A stretch of DNA of 64,000 bases from Rhizobiales bacterium UBA1912 (lineage in GTDB: Bacteria; Pseudomonadota; Alphaproteobacteria; Rhizobiales; Devosiaceae). Below are positions 38,849 to 47,091 of this stretch, in pieces. Below the pieces are notes generated by a model. It ran no database searches and was not told the DNA's origin. It worked only from the letters and a program-made list of their open reading frames with translations. Location of the stretch: assembly GCA_002337455.1 (NCBI GenBank), contig DDGC01000029.1:1-64000 (forward strand). The letters run 5' to 3'. How positions within the stretch are numbered: the stretch's first letter is position 1; each line of letters starts with the position of its first letter. The position numbers and the translations under genes are program-made.

Positions 38849-38982
38849 CTGGCCGCCTCCGGCTTGCCCCTCGCCGCTTTGGCCGGTCGTTTGGCCAGCG
38901 TTCCCGCCAGGTTCCAGGCAAACTGCCGAAACACCTGCGTTGCCTCGCCCGAATTGGTCTTGGCCGTCTTTTTTGTCCCCAT
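38845..38982 (-). CDS. 45-residue basic protein in the GTA head operon
   Basis: This small gene lies between the orfg3.5-like gene and the protease fragment. It begins MGTKKTAKTNSGEATQVFRQ, is basic and rich in Lys and Ala, and has no membrane segment. Its start overlaps the stop of the gene before it (TGATG) and its stop overlaps the start of the protease (ATGA), so translation would be coupled across all three. I do not recognise a family; a scaffold or head-assembly helper is only a guess. Confidence 0.65.
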   Translation of the reverse strand: MGTKKTAKTNSGEATQVFRQFAWNLAGTLAKRPAKAARGKPEAAR

Positions 38983-39170
38983 CAGTCCTTGTCCCTGAAC
39001 AGTTTGTTGAGGTGGGCGATTTCGGTCACGAAAGTGTTGAACCGCCGGTTGGCCGCCGAAAGCTCCTTGAGCAGCGTAAACACCGCCACACTCGCCCCAC
39101 CCGCCCACAAAAACAGCGCCACATGCGCCAGATCGCCCTTGGCGAGCACCGTCGAAATGATCTCGTCCAT
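38982..39170 (-). CDS. small GTA head-formation membrane protein (orfg3.5-like)
   Basis: The 62-residue protein has one membrane helix (about 14-34) and a charged C-terminal helix ending HLNKLFRDKD. Its place between portal and protease matches the orfg3.5 gene of the Rhodobacter GTA. AAAGGA precedes the ATG at 39170. The longer frame upstream would lie inside the portal gene and is not used. Confidence 0.8.
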   Translation of the reverse strand: MDEIISTVLAKGDLAHVALFLWAGGASVAVFTLLKELSAANRRFNTFVTEIAHLNKLFRDKD

Positions 39171-39207
39171 TTCCGTTCCTTTCTGACGCTCAGGGCTTCT
39201 CGCCCGC

Positions 39208-40374
39208 CTAAGCCTTTGGCCCGAACCCCAACAGCTCCCGCTTCTCCTCGTCGCTGAGGAATGTCGCATTCCCCACCCGCTCCCAGTCCATCGCCCGATC
39301 GGCCGCCAGCGCTTCGACCCCGTCGAAATCGGGCACAAGTTCCACCCCGCCAAAGCCCGGCGACAGCCAATGGGTCAGCGATCCCACCACGGCCCGCACC
39401 AGCGGAATGACCGTCTGCCGCCACAGCGCCCGGCTGGCCTCGGCATAGTTGGCGTAGGTATTGTCCCCCGGAATCCCCAGCAGCATGGGCGGCACGCCGA
39501 AGGCCAGCGCGATCTCGCGCGCCGCCGCGTTCTTGGCGTCGAGAAAGTCCATTTCCGCCGGGGTCAGCGCCATCGCCTTCCAGTCCAGCCCGCCCTCTAG
39601 CACCATGGGCCGCCCGGCATTGATCGCCCCGGCGAACCCTTCCTCGAGCTCGGATTTGAGCCTTTGGTACTGGTCCTCGGTCAAGTTCCCCGCTGCCGCG
39701 TTGTAAACCAGCGCGCCGGAGGGCCGCGCCGCGTTTTCCAGCAGCGCCCGGTTCCAGGCGGTCGCCGCATTGTGCGTTTCCAGACTGCCCTGAGCCGCTT
39801 GCAAGGGCGCCTGCCCGTAATGATCGTCCAGAGGATCAAACAGGCTCAGATGCAGCACCCGCCCCACCGGCCCTGTATCGAGCATCAGCTTGTGGGTCCG
39901 CCCGCCCGCCGTATAGGCATAGCCGATCGGCCAGCCATCCTTGCCCGCGATCACCGCCATGCGGTCGGGCCGCAGGCCGTAAAGCCCCTTGACCTCCCCC
40001 TCGACGATTGCCGCATCGAGATAGGCGTTGCCTGCGAGCTGGAGATAGGAAAAAACGCTCTCAAGCAGCGCCGTGCCGTCCTGGCGCGGATTGGGCCGCC
40101 CCAGAAGCGCCAGCAGTGGATGGTCGGTCAGAACCTTGTCGCCATCCCGCACCTCCAGCGGCACCCGCGCCGCATTTTCCGCCACCATGCGCACGCAGCG
40201 ATAGACAATCGGATTTTTCGCGAACCCCTCATTGGCCAGCGCTGCAAACCCCTTCTTGCGGCTCCTGCCAACCCCCAGCGGCGCCAGCTGAAACAGCGTC
40301 TGCGGCGCCACCGATTTCTGTTCATCACCCGCACGCGATCGCCCGCCCACAAGGCGCCCCAGCCAATCGGCCAT
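39208..40374 (-). CDS. GTA/phage portal protein, HK97 family (orfg3-like)
   Basis: The 388-residue protein is a full-length HK97-type portal, the ring through which DNA enters the head. Family patterns include NPIVYRCVRMVAENAARVPLEV near the N-terminus, LLQAAQGSLETHNA-like and FGVPPMLLGIPGDNTYANY near residues 285-310. AAGGATGAG precedes the ATG. It follows the terminase gene with a 103-bp gap that holds one of two direct repeats. No disruption is visible. Confidence 0.92.
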   Translation of the reverse strand: MADWLGRLVGGRSRAGDEQKSVAPQTLFQLAPLGVGRSRKKGFAALANEGFAKNPIVYRCVRMVAENAARVPLEVRDGDKVLTDHPLLALLGRPNPRQDGTALLESVFSYLQLAGNAYLDAAIVEGEVKGLYGLRPDRMAVIAGKDGWPIGYAYTAGGRTHKLMLDTGPVGRVLHLSLFDPLDDHYGQAPLQAAQGSLETHNAATAWNRALLENAARPSGALVYNAAAGNLTEDQYQRLKSELEEGFAGAINAGRPMVLEGGLDWKAMALTPAEMDFLDAKNAAAREIALAFGVPPMLLGIPGDNTYANYAEASRALWRQTVIPLVRAVVGSLTHWLSPGFGGVELVPDFDGVEALAADRAMDWERVGNATFLSDEEKRELLGFGPKA

Positions 40375-40447
40375 CGTCTCATCCTTTTTTCAGAAAACTC
40401 AGGAGATCGCCGCAGCATCTCCATCATGGCAGAACTCTACCCCGCCA

Positions 40448-40466
40448 GCGTCACGCGGGGATAAGT
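40448..40466. repeat. direct repeat flanking the terminase genes, copy 1
   Basis: GCGTCACGCGGGGATAAGT occurs here in the portal-terminase gap, and GCGTGACGCGGGGATAAGT occurs at 42368-42386 upstream of the small terminase gene. Eighteen of nineteen bases agree. It could be a shared control site or a repeat fragment. Confidence 0.7.
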
Positions 40467-40477
40467 CCCTTTAAAAA

Positions 40478-41782
40478 TCAAACCCGCACCCTTGGCACCG
40501 GCCCATCGCGCAGCAACAACTCCGTCACCGCCCACACCAGCGCATCCAGCCGATCGGGCGAATGCCCCTCGGCCAGCCCGTCCGGCCCAAAGGCGCACAA
40601 TTCGTCTTCAAGCTCTGCGAACATGCCCGCATGCTTCACCCGCCCCTGCGCATAAAGCGCCGCGACCGGTTCGGCGCGCACCCATTTGCCCCTGTTGGCC
40701 CGCGCTTCGAGCACCGGCACGCTGGCATCGACCTGATGCATCAGATTTTTCACCAGATCGCCGCCCTGGTTCACCTCGGCGAGGATCGTGTCGGCGTCAA
40801 ATTCATGGAACGCGGTGATCGCCACCCGCGCCCAGCCGACGGGGGTCACACCCTGCACCGTCCGGTCGGCCAAAACCACAGCACTCTCCCCGCACCGCCC
40901 CGCGACGATGATCCCGCAGGCGTCCGAATTCTTGCCCCCGGTCACCGGCGGATCGACTGCCACGACGATCCGGGTCAACCCCGGCACGTCAGCAATCCGC
41001 CCCGCCTCGATCTGGCTGCGGTTCCACAGCGCGCCGGGCATTTCCTCGACCATCTGACCGTCGAGCTCCTGGCGCCCGAGCACTGTCTCATTGTAGCGCG
41101 CCACAATGGCTGCGAGAAAAGCCGGGGCCAGATTGTCCTCATTGGCCCTGGTGGACATGCGCGTCACCACACTATTGGGATCGGCCATCAGCCGCTTTAA
41201 AAGCCGGGTCGGTTTGGGCGTCGTCGTCACCATTTGGCGCGGCCGCACCCCGATCCGCAGACCGAATTGCAGCATGTCCCATGCCGCCTCGGCCTTGGGC
41301 CATTTGGCCACCTCGTCACACCATGCGGCGGCAAATTGCGGCCCGCGAAACCGCTCGGGATCGTTGGCCGGCATCAGCCAAGCTTCCGCCCCGTTGGGCC
41401 AGACGACAACGCCGCGCGCCTTGTCCAGCCTTGGCCGCTCGGAAACCGGATACACCGAAACGATCCCCGACACGCCCTCGACCATAATGGCCCGCGCCTC
41501 GGCCATGGTTTCCCCCACCAGCGCGATGGGCGAAACCGGCCGCGCGCCAGAAACCAGTTCGCGCACCCATTCGGCCCCGGCTCGTGTCTTGCCCGCGCCG
41601 CGCCCGCCCAGCATCAGCCAGGTCGTCCAGTCGCCCTCGGGTGCCCGTTGCATCGGGTGGCCCCAAAGGTCCCAGCAGATCTTGAAATTTTCAAGATCGG
41701 AGGCTTCGAGCACTGCGGCGCGCTGCATCATCTCCGCCTTGCGCGCCTTGGTCAGCGGGGGAAGCTCAGTCTTCGGTTTCAA
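40478..41782 (-). CDS. GTA/phage terminase large subunit (orfg2-like)
   Basis: The 434-residue packaging motor has an ATPase domain with Walker A LGGRGAGKT (G59-T66), a Walker B-like AAWCDEVAKW, and a coupling motif TTTPKPTRLL. The C-terminal nuclease domain starts at VVAVDPPVTGG (about D276) with further acids in EVNQGGD and DRLDALVWA. These match the GTA terminase group. It overlaps the small terminase gene by 17 bp. Both catalytic parts look intact, although the capsid genes it would fill are gone. Confidence 0.93.
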   Translation of the reverse strand: MKPKTELPPLTKARKAEMMQRAAVLEASDLENFKICWDLWGHPMQRAPEGDWTTWLMLGGRGAGKTRAGAEWVRELVSGARPVSPIALVGETMAEARAIMVEGVSGIVSVYPVSERPRLDKARGVVVWPNGAEAWLMPANDPERFRGPQFAAAWCDEVAKWPKAEAAWDMLQFGLRIGVRPRQMVTTTPKPTRLLKRLMADPNSVVTRMSTRANEDNLAPAFLAAIVARYNETVLGRQELDGQMVEEMPGALWNRSQIEAGRIADVPGLTRIVVAVDPPVTGGKNSDACGIIVAGRCGESAVVLADRTVQGVTPVGWARVAITAFHEFDADTILAEVNQGGDLVKNLMHQVDASVPVLEARANRGKWVRAEPVAALYAQGRVKHAGMFAELEDELCAFGPDGLAEGHSPDRLDALVWAVTELLLRDGPVPRVRV

Positions 41783-42194
41783 GCTTTGAAATCCGGTCGA
41801 TCAGGCGCTCGCGAATGGCTTCGAGTTCGGGGTCCATGCGGACCCGCTTTTTCACCACCTTCTTTTCGGCCGCCTCAAGCGCCGTGATCTTGTCGAGCGC
41901 CTTGGTCATCGATTCAAGCATGCGCATTTCGGTTGCACTCATGGGTTCCTCACAGAGTTTGCGTTCGAGTTGGGTAATCTGGGCTTCGATCAGCCCCAGC
42001 ATGCGGGCCAATAAGCTCTGGCGCCGCTGTCTTCCGGTTCCGGGCTTGCGCAGCACCCAATGCTCCTTGCGGTGGCGGGTGTTGAGCTGGTTGAGCGTCA
42101 GCCCGTGCGCGGCAGCGATCTGCGCAAGGGGCGTATCGCTGTCTTCATATTCCGCTCGCACGGCATCCCAGTCCGGCTCCACCGTTCCGCTCAT
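41766..42194 (-). CDS. GTA/phage terminase small subunit-like protein (orfg1-like)
   Basis: The protein of about 142 residues has an N-terminal helix-turn-helix-like stretch (TPLAQIAAAHGLTLNQLNTR), a basic patch (GTGRQRRQ), and long helices with an acidic/basic coiled pattern to the end. Its place directly before the large terminase, overlapping it, fits the DNA-recognition subunit. The start may be 42194 (after GGATCGGG) or 42206. The longer open frame to 42344 adds low-complexity residues and is not supported. Confidence 0.8.
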   Translation of the reverse strand: MSGTVEPDWDAVRAEYEDSDTPLAQIAAAHGLTLNQLNTRHRKEHWVLRKPGTGRQRRQSLLARMLGLIEAQITQLERKLCEEPMSATEMRMLESMTKALDKITALEAAEKKVVKKRVRMDPELEAIRERLIDRISKLETED

Positions 42195-42274
42195 CGCCCG
42201 ATCCATCGCTGTATTTGAAAAGGTACGGCGAGATCCTGCGGTCCCGGAGCACCGTGGAGGGGCCGTTGCTCTGA

Positions 42275-42317
42275 GTGCGGCCAGGAAAAGTTGAAGACTT
42301 TTCCGCTTCGGCCGCAC
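42275..42317. other. long two-part hairpin upstream of the GTA cluster
   Basis: The outer arms GTGCGGCC and GGCCGCAC and inner arms GGAAAAGT and ACTTTTCC pair perfectly around the loop TGAAG, with a 1-against-5 base bulge between the two stems. It lies about 80 bp before the small terminase start. It may be a control element or a terminator-like barrier; no T-tract is present. Confidence 0.6.
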
Positions 42318-42367
42318 GACCAATCGTCGTCGCAGTAATCTCACCGTGCCACAACACTAACCGGGCG

Positions 42368-42386
42368 GCGTGACGCGGGGATAAGT
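42368..42386. repeat. direct repeat flanking the terminase genes, copy 2
   Basis: GCGTGACGCGGGGATAAGT is the partner of the copy at 40448-40466, in the same orientation with one mismatch. It sits between the divergent small terminase and M23 peptidase genes. Confidence 0.7.
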
Positions 42387-42492
42387 TCGCTGAAGTTTCG
42401 CGAAACCCTTGCCCGCCGACCGCGTTGGACCCGCGTAAGATTTCGCCAACGACGCGGACTATTCGGGAAGACACACGAAACGGAGTTCACCC

Positions 42493-43473
42493 ATGAACCG
42501 CCCCCTGCTCACTGCCCTTTTCTGTTCTTTCACCCTTCCCGCATTCGCGCAGGACGCGCTCGATATGGGCCGCGAACGGGCCGAAGCGTTCCTTGCCGGC
42601 GACATCGAAACGATCTGGGCGGACATGACGCCACAGATGCAGGAGGGACTGGGTTCGCTGGACGACTTTTCGGCCTTCCACCAACAGGTCTCGGACCAAT
42701 TGGGCGACGAAACCGCAATCCTTGACGAGAGCACCACCGCTGAGGACGACTTCGAAGTCTATACCCGCATCGGTGAATGGTCTTCCATCGACACGCCCAT
42801 CATCATGCAGTTCGCATTTGATCCCGATGGCATGATCGGCGGCTTTCTCATCCAGCCCCAGCCCGAAGCCGCCCCTTCAACCTATCTCGATTATGAAACC
42901 AAATCCGATCTGCGCCTGCCCTTTGCGGGTGAATGGCATGTCTTTTGGGGCGGACGCGACATCGCCGACAATTACCACGCCGCCAGTTCTGCCCAGCGCT
43001 TCGCCTATGATTTCGTGGTCGAAGAGGACGGCCAGTCCTATTCCGGCGATCCCGAGCTCCTGGAAAGCTATCATTGCTGGGGCCGCGAAATCCTCGCGCC
43101 CGCCGATGGCCAGGTGATCGCCATGGTCAACGATTTGCCCGATCAACCGATCGGTGAGACCGATGCCGAAAACGCGGCGGGCAATCACGTGATCCTGGCG
43201 CTGGCAGAAGGCGAATTCGCCTTCCTCGCCCATCTGCAGCAAAATTCGATCCGCGTGCAGCAGGGCCAGGATGTTTCCTCGGGCGATGTGCTCGGCCTGT
43301 GCGGCAATTCGGGCAACACCTCCGAACCCCATCTGCATTTCCACCTCCAGACCACGCCCGATCTCATGGATGGCGAAGGACTTCCCGCTCAATTCGAGAA
43401 CTATGAAGCCGATGGCCAGCCCATCGCGCGCGGCGAACCGGTGCGCGGCCAAACCGTGGGCCCCGCAACCTGA
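42493..43473 (+). CDS. secreted M23 family metallopeptidase
   Basis: The 326-residue protein has a signal peptide (ending PAFAQ), an N-terminal helical DUF3887-like region (about 22-115), and a C-terminal LytM-type domain. Zinc ligands can be seen as H-x-n-D in NYHAASSAQRFAYDF and HLHFH at about 279-283. Such proteins cut peptide cross-links in peptidoglycan or regulate other hydrolases. GGAG precedes the ATG. It is alone on the plus strand, divergent from the GTA cluster, so a link with the GTA is not implied. Confidence 0.9.
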   Translation: MNRPLLTALFCSFTLPAFAQDALDMGRERAEAFLAGDIETIWADMTPQMQEGLGSLDDFSAFHQQVSDQLGDETAILDESTTAEDDFEVYTRIGEWSSIDTPIIMQFAFDPDGMIGGFLIQPQPEAAPSTYLDYETKSDLRLPFAGEWHVFWGGRDIADNYHAASSAQRFAYDFVVEEDGQSYSGDPELLESYHCWGREILAPADGQVIAMVNDLPDQPIGETDAENAAGNHVILALAEGEFAFLAHLQQNSIRVQQGQDVSSGDVLGLCGNSGNTSEPHLHFHLQTTPDLMDGEGLPAQFENYEADGQPIARGEPVRGQTVGPAT

Positions 43474-43539
43474 ACAGCCCAACCCAACATGGGCAAAAAC
43501 GTGTTCTTTTAAGGAACTTCCCGCCACACACTCAGTTGT

Positions 43540-43570
43540 GCCCTCCAAGACATAATCTTTCCTGGAGGGC
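43540..43570 (+). promoter_or_regulatory. RNA hairpin covering the ribosome site of the glucose dehydrogenase gene
   Basis: GCCCTCCA (43540-43547) pairs perfectly with TGGAGGGC (43563-43570) around a 15-base loop. The right arm contains the GGAGGG ribosome site, which ends 4 bp before the ATG at 43574. In mRNA this would hide the site. Confidence 0.6.
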
Positions 43571-43573
43571 ATA

Positions 43574-46210
43574 ATGCCGGACACGCACAGCGCGCACCGC
43601 GGCTTCGGCTTTTGGGCCGCCATCGCCATCGGGGTTGTAATCGCAATCTTCGGAATTCCCATCCTGGCCGGCGGCGTGTGGCTCGCGGCGCTCGGTGGGT
43701 CCTGGTATTACGTTCTGGCGGGCATCGGGCTCGTTCTCACCGCGTTCTTCCTGTTCCGACGCTCCATGCTCGCCGTGTGGGTCTATCTCGTGACCTTCGC
43801 GGGCACCGTCGTCTGGGCACTCTGGGAGACCGGTTTCGATGGCTGGGCACAAGTTCCGCGCCTTGTGGCGCCAACGGTAGTGCTCATCCTCGTTCTTGCC
43901 GCTATTCCCGCGCTACGCGGGCGCTTCGCCCGCCCCGCGAGCACTGCCGCCGCAGCCATAGCGGGCGGCTTGGCCCTGGCCACCTCGCTCACCGTCCTGA
44001 CGCTTTCCCAGAACGGCACGGCCATCGCGCAGGACGCGCCTGCGGCCGATGACGCCGCCCCGCTCGAAGAACCCGAAGCGCCAGTGACCGAAGTGCTGCC
44101 AGACGAACCCGGCGAGGTTCCCGAGGGCCAGTCGCCGGCCGTCGAGCCCGACCAAGCTGCACCGGCTGAAGACGCCGCACAACCTGCAGCCGCCCCCTCT
44201 GCGCAAGCCGAGCAAGCCTCCGGACCAACCAACCCTACCGGCGTCGAAGCCCGCGCTCCGCTCGCCATGATGGAGGTCGGCGAAAACTGGCCGGCCTATG
44301 GCGGCAATTATCACGGCACGCGCTATTCGCCGCTCGATCAGATCACCCCCGGCAATGTCGGTGAACTGACCCGCGTCTGGGAATACAATTCAGGCGATCT
44401 GCCTGAAGGCGAGGGCGGCGACGCTGCCAGCTATTCGCCCGAAAACACCCCGCTCAAGATCGGCGACGACCTCTACCACTGCACGGCCATGGGCATCATG
44501 GTCGCCATCGATGCCGCGACGGGGCTGGAGGAATGGCGCTACGATCCGGACGTCCCCACCGACGCCATTCCCTATGGCGCGACGTGCAGGGGCGCCGCCT
44601 ATTTCGAAGTGCCCGACGCCGATCCGGACACGATCTGCGCCACCCGCGTTCTGTGGGGCACGCTGGACGCGCGCCTGATCGCCGTCGATACCCGCACCGG
44701 ACAGCCCTGCCCTGATTTCGGCATGGCGGGAGAGGTCTATCTCGAAGACGGTCTCGGCGACACTGTACCGGGCTGGTACGCCATCACATCGCCCCCGACC
44801 ATCGTGCGCGGCGTCGCCGTGGTCGGAGCTCAGGTCAATGACGGCCAGGCCGAAGACGCGCCCTCGGGCGTCGTGCGCGGTTATGATGCCGTGACGGGCG
44901 AACTCGCCTGGGCCTGGGATCTGGGCAATCCCGACAGCCGCACGGCTCCGGCCGAAGGCGAAACCTATTCGCGCGGCACGCCCAACATGTGGACCATCGC
45001 TGCAGCCGACGAGGAACTGGGCCTTGTCTATCTGCCACTCGGCAATTCGGCTGTCGATTATTACGGCTCGAACCGCTCGGATCTGGAAAACGAATACGCC
45101 ACATCGATCGTGGCTGTCGACGTGACGACCGGCGATGACGTCTGGCATTTCCAGACGGTGCGCAATGACGTCTGGGACTACGATCTGGGCTCCCAGCCTG
45201 CGCTGGTCGATTTCCCAAGCGGCGAGGGTACTGTCCCCGCCATTATCGTCTCGTCGAAACAGGGCGACATCTACGTCCTCGACCGCGAGACTGGCGAACC
45301 GCTCTTTGCCCCAGAGGAGCGCGAAGTGCCCCAGGGCGGGGTCGAGCCGGAATACCTCTCGCCCACCCAGCCCTTTTCGACTTACCACACGCTCGCCTTC
45401 GAGCCGTTGGAAGAAAAGGACATGTGGGGCATGACCCCGCTCGATCAGCTCTGGTGCCGCATCCAGTTCCAGCAGGCCCATTACGAGGGCATGTACACCC
45501 CGCCCACCTCCGATCAGCGCTGGATACAGTATCCGGGCTATAATGGCGGGCAGGATTGGGGATCGCTGGCCGTGGATGAAGACCGCGGCATCATGATCGC
45601 CAATTACAACAACATGCCCAATTACAACCGCCTGATCCCGCGTGAAGAGGCCGACGAGATGGGCGTGCGCGCCATCTTCGAGCCCGAATGGGAGCGCGGT
45701 GCGGGTGGCGAGGCCGGGCCACAGCTCGGCTCGCCCTACGCCATAGCGGTCAATGCCGGCTGGCGTCAGTGGACGGGCCTTCTGTGCAGCGAGCCGCCCT
45801 ATGGCGGCATCCGGGCCATCGATCTGGAAACCGGCGAGACCCTTTGGGACAAGCCTTTCGGCAGCGCCCGCAAGAATGGCCCGTGGGGCATCCCCTCGAT
45901 GCTGCCGCTCGATATCGGCACGCCCAACAATGGCGGCCCGATCGTCACAGCGGGTGGGCTGATCTTTATCGCCGCCACCACAGACGATCTGATCCGGGCC
46001 ATCGATATCGAGACCGGCGAAACCGTCTGGCAGGACACCCTGCCCGGCGGCGGGCAGACAACGCCCATCGTCTATGAAGTCGCGGGCCGGCAATTTCTGG
46101 TCGTTGCACCGGGCGGTCACCACTTCATGGAAACCCCCGTATCGGACGCTGTCATCGCCTGGGCCCTGCCCGAAACCGGCCAGGCGGTCGAGGGCGCCGC
46201 GGGGAACTAG
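43574..46210 (+). CDS. gcd: membrane-bound PQQ-dependent glucose dehydrogenase family protein
   Basis: The 878-residue protein has five N-terminal membrane helices (about 12-145) and an eight-bladed propeller that binds PQQ and calcium and oxidises glucose or related polyols in the periplasm, passing electrons to ubiquinone. Propeller motifs include WPAYGGNYHGTRYSPLDQI near the start, GATCRGAAYFE, DVWDYDLGSQPALVDF, and NNGGPIVTAGGLIFI near the end. Between membrane part and propeller is an Ala/Pro/Glu-rich linker of about 70 residues (about 152-225) that is longer than usual. The family also includes quinate/shikimate enzymes, so the substrate is not certain. A hairpin covers its ribosome site. 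Confidence 0.92.
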   Translation: MPDTHSAHRGFGFWAAIAIGVVIAIFGIPILAGGVWLAALGGSWYYVLAGIGLVLTAFFLFRRSMLAVWVYLVTFAGTVVWALWETGFDGWAQVPRLVAPTVVLILVLAAIPALRGRFARPASTAAAAIAGGLALATSLTVLTLSQNGTAIAQDAPAADDAAPLEEPEAPVTEVLPDEPGEVPEGQSPAVEPDQAAPAEDAAQPAAAPSAQAEQASGPTNPTGVEARAPLAMMEVGENWPAYGGNYHGTRYSPLDQITPGNVGELTRVWEYNSGDLPEGEGGDAASYSPENTPLKIGDDLYHCTAMGIMVAIDAATGLEEWRYDPDVPTDAIPYGATCRGAAYFEVPDADPDTICATRVLWGTLDARLIAVDTRTGQPCPDFGMAGEVYLEDGLGDTVPGWYAITSPPTIVRGVAVVGAQVNDGQAEDAPSGVVRGYDAVTGELAWAWDLGNPDSRTAPAEGETYSRGTPNMWTIAAADEELGLVYLPLGNSAVDYYGSNRSDLENEYATSIVAVDVTTGDDVWHFQTVRNDVWDYDLGSQPALVDFPSGEGTVPAIIVSSKQGDIYVLDRETGEPLFAPEEREVPQGGVEPEYLSPTQPFSTYHTLAFEPLEEKDMWGMTPLDQLWCRIQFQQAHYEGMYTPPTSDQRWIQYPGYNGGQDWGSLAVDEDRGIMIANYNNMPNYNRLIPREEADEMGVRAIFEPEWERGAGGEAGPQLGSPYAIAVNAGWRQWTGLLCSEPPYGGIRAIDLETGETLWDKPFGSARKNGPWGIPSMLPLDIGTPNNGGPIVTAGGLIFIAATTDDLIRAIDIETGETVWQDTLPGGGQTTPIVYEVAGRQFLVVAPGGHHFMETPVSDAVIAWALPETGQAVEGAAGN

Positions 46211-46274
46211 GGTCTCGGATTGAGTGGAACGGCATTGGCGGGGAAAAGTATGACAACGCCAGCCCTCCCCACCG

Positions 46275-46306
46275 CCGTCATCCCAGGCTCAGGGCCGGGG
46301 TGACCG
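46275..46306. repeat. CCGTCATCCC-type intergenic repeat
   Basis: CCGTCATCCCAGGCTCAGGGCCGGGGTGACC forms an imperfect inverted repeat and is closely matched at 55705-55734. It lies in the gap between convergent genes. Confidence 0.65.
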
Positions 46307-46340
46307 TGGTGGGTTTGGCAAGGCTACGCGATGATCGTGC

Positions 46341-47021
46341 CTAACCCGCCAAAAGCCCTTCAAACCCGGCCCTGCCCTTCGCGCTGAAAGTCACCACCCG
46401 ACTTTTGCCATCTCGTGTCGCCCAGCCCAGCGCCTCGAAACGGTCGAGCAGCGCCCGTCCGAGGCTCCCGGCCAGATGCGAGCGCCGCTCGCTCCAGTCG
46501 AGGCATTGCTTGCAAACCGGCGCCCGCTTGGCGGTCAGCGCGTCGAGATCGATCCCGAACGCCCTGACGAATTCGTCCCCCGCCGCGCTCAATCGCACGT
46601 CCTCGTCCTGAGTGACCAATAGCCCGCGCCCGACCAGTCCGCCGAACAGCCGCGTGCCCATTTCACCGGCCAGATGATTGTAGCAAACCCGCGCCTCGCG
46701 CAGAGCGGCGTCCTTTGGCCCGGGCCGGGTGCGCAGATGTCCCGCGCTCACCGCCAGCCCCATCAGCGCTTCCAGCGTTGCGGCCACTTCGCCCGAGGCC
46801 AGCGAGAAATATTTGTGCCGCCCCTGCTTGCGCTGCCGCAGCAATCCGCCCTGTTCGAGCTTGCCCAGATGCGAGCTCGCCGTCTGCAGCGTTATCCCGG
46901 CCTCATGGGCCAGTTCGCTCGCCGTCAAAGCCCTCCCGGCCATCAGCGCGGTCAGCATATTGGCCCGCACCGGTTCCCCGATCAGGCTGGCGACATAGGC
47001 AATGTCAGGTCCGTCTTTCAT
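46341..47021 (-). CDS. ArsR/SmtB-family transcriptional regulator
   Basis: The 226-residue protein has an N-terminal winged helix (about 8-85) with ALTASELAHEAGITLQTASS as the recognition region and QRKQGRHKYFSLAS as the wing. The remaining 140 residues form an extra C-terminal domain with a possible metal or redox site, VCKQCLDW. It probably represses its own gene and the divergent NIPSNAP-ABM pair, since a perfect palindrome lies one base from its start codon. There is no ribosome site before the ATG, so the mRNA may be leaderless. Confidence 0.88.
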   Translation of the reverse strand: MKDGPDIAYVASLIGEPVRANMLTALMAGRALTASELAHEAGITLQTASSHLGKLEQGGLLRQRKQGRHKYFSLASGEVAATLEALMGLAVSAGHLRTRPGPKDAALREARVCYNHLAGEMGTRLFGGLVGRGLLVTQDEDVRLSAAGDEFVRAFGIDLDALTAKRAPVCKQCLDWSERRSHLAGSLGRALLDRFEALGWATRDGKSRVVTFSAKGRAGFEGLLAG

Positions 47022-47022
47022 A

Positions 47023-47040
47023 GTTCGATGATAGTCGAAC
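47023..47040. promoter_or_regulatory. operator candidate for the ArsR-type regulator
   Basis: GTTCGA TGATAG TCGAAC is a perfect 6-bp inverted repeat with a 6-bp spacer. It lies between the divergent regulator and NIPSNAP genes and begins two bases upstream of the regulator ATG. Confidence 0.65.
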
Positions 47041-47091
47041 CATTTGCAACACGCAATCGACTAGGTTGATCGCCAACCGAAAGGAGCCGCC

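Noticed and set aside
35029..42344. Complete, inducible prophage
   Set aside because: There are no integrase, repressor, replication, capsid or attachment-site features. Gene order matches a GTA with an internal deletion.
43592..46123. Antisense frames through the glucose dehydrogenase gene
   Set aside because: The plus-strand protein is full length with propeller motifs; the opposite frames are a by-product of base composition.
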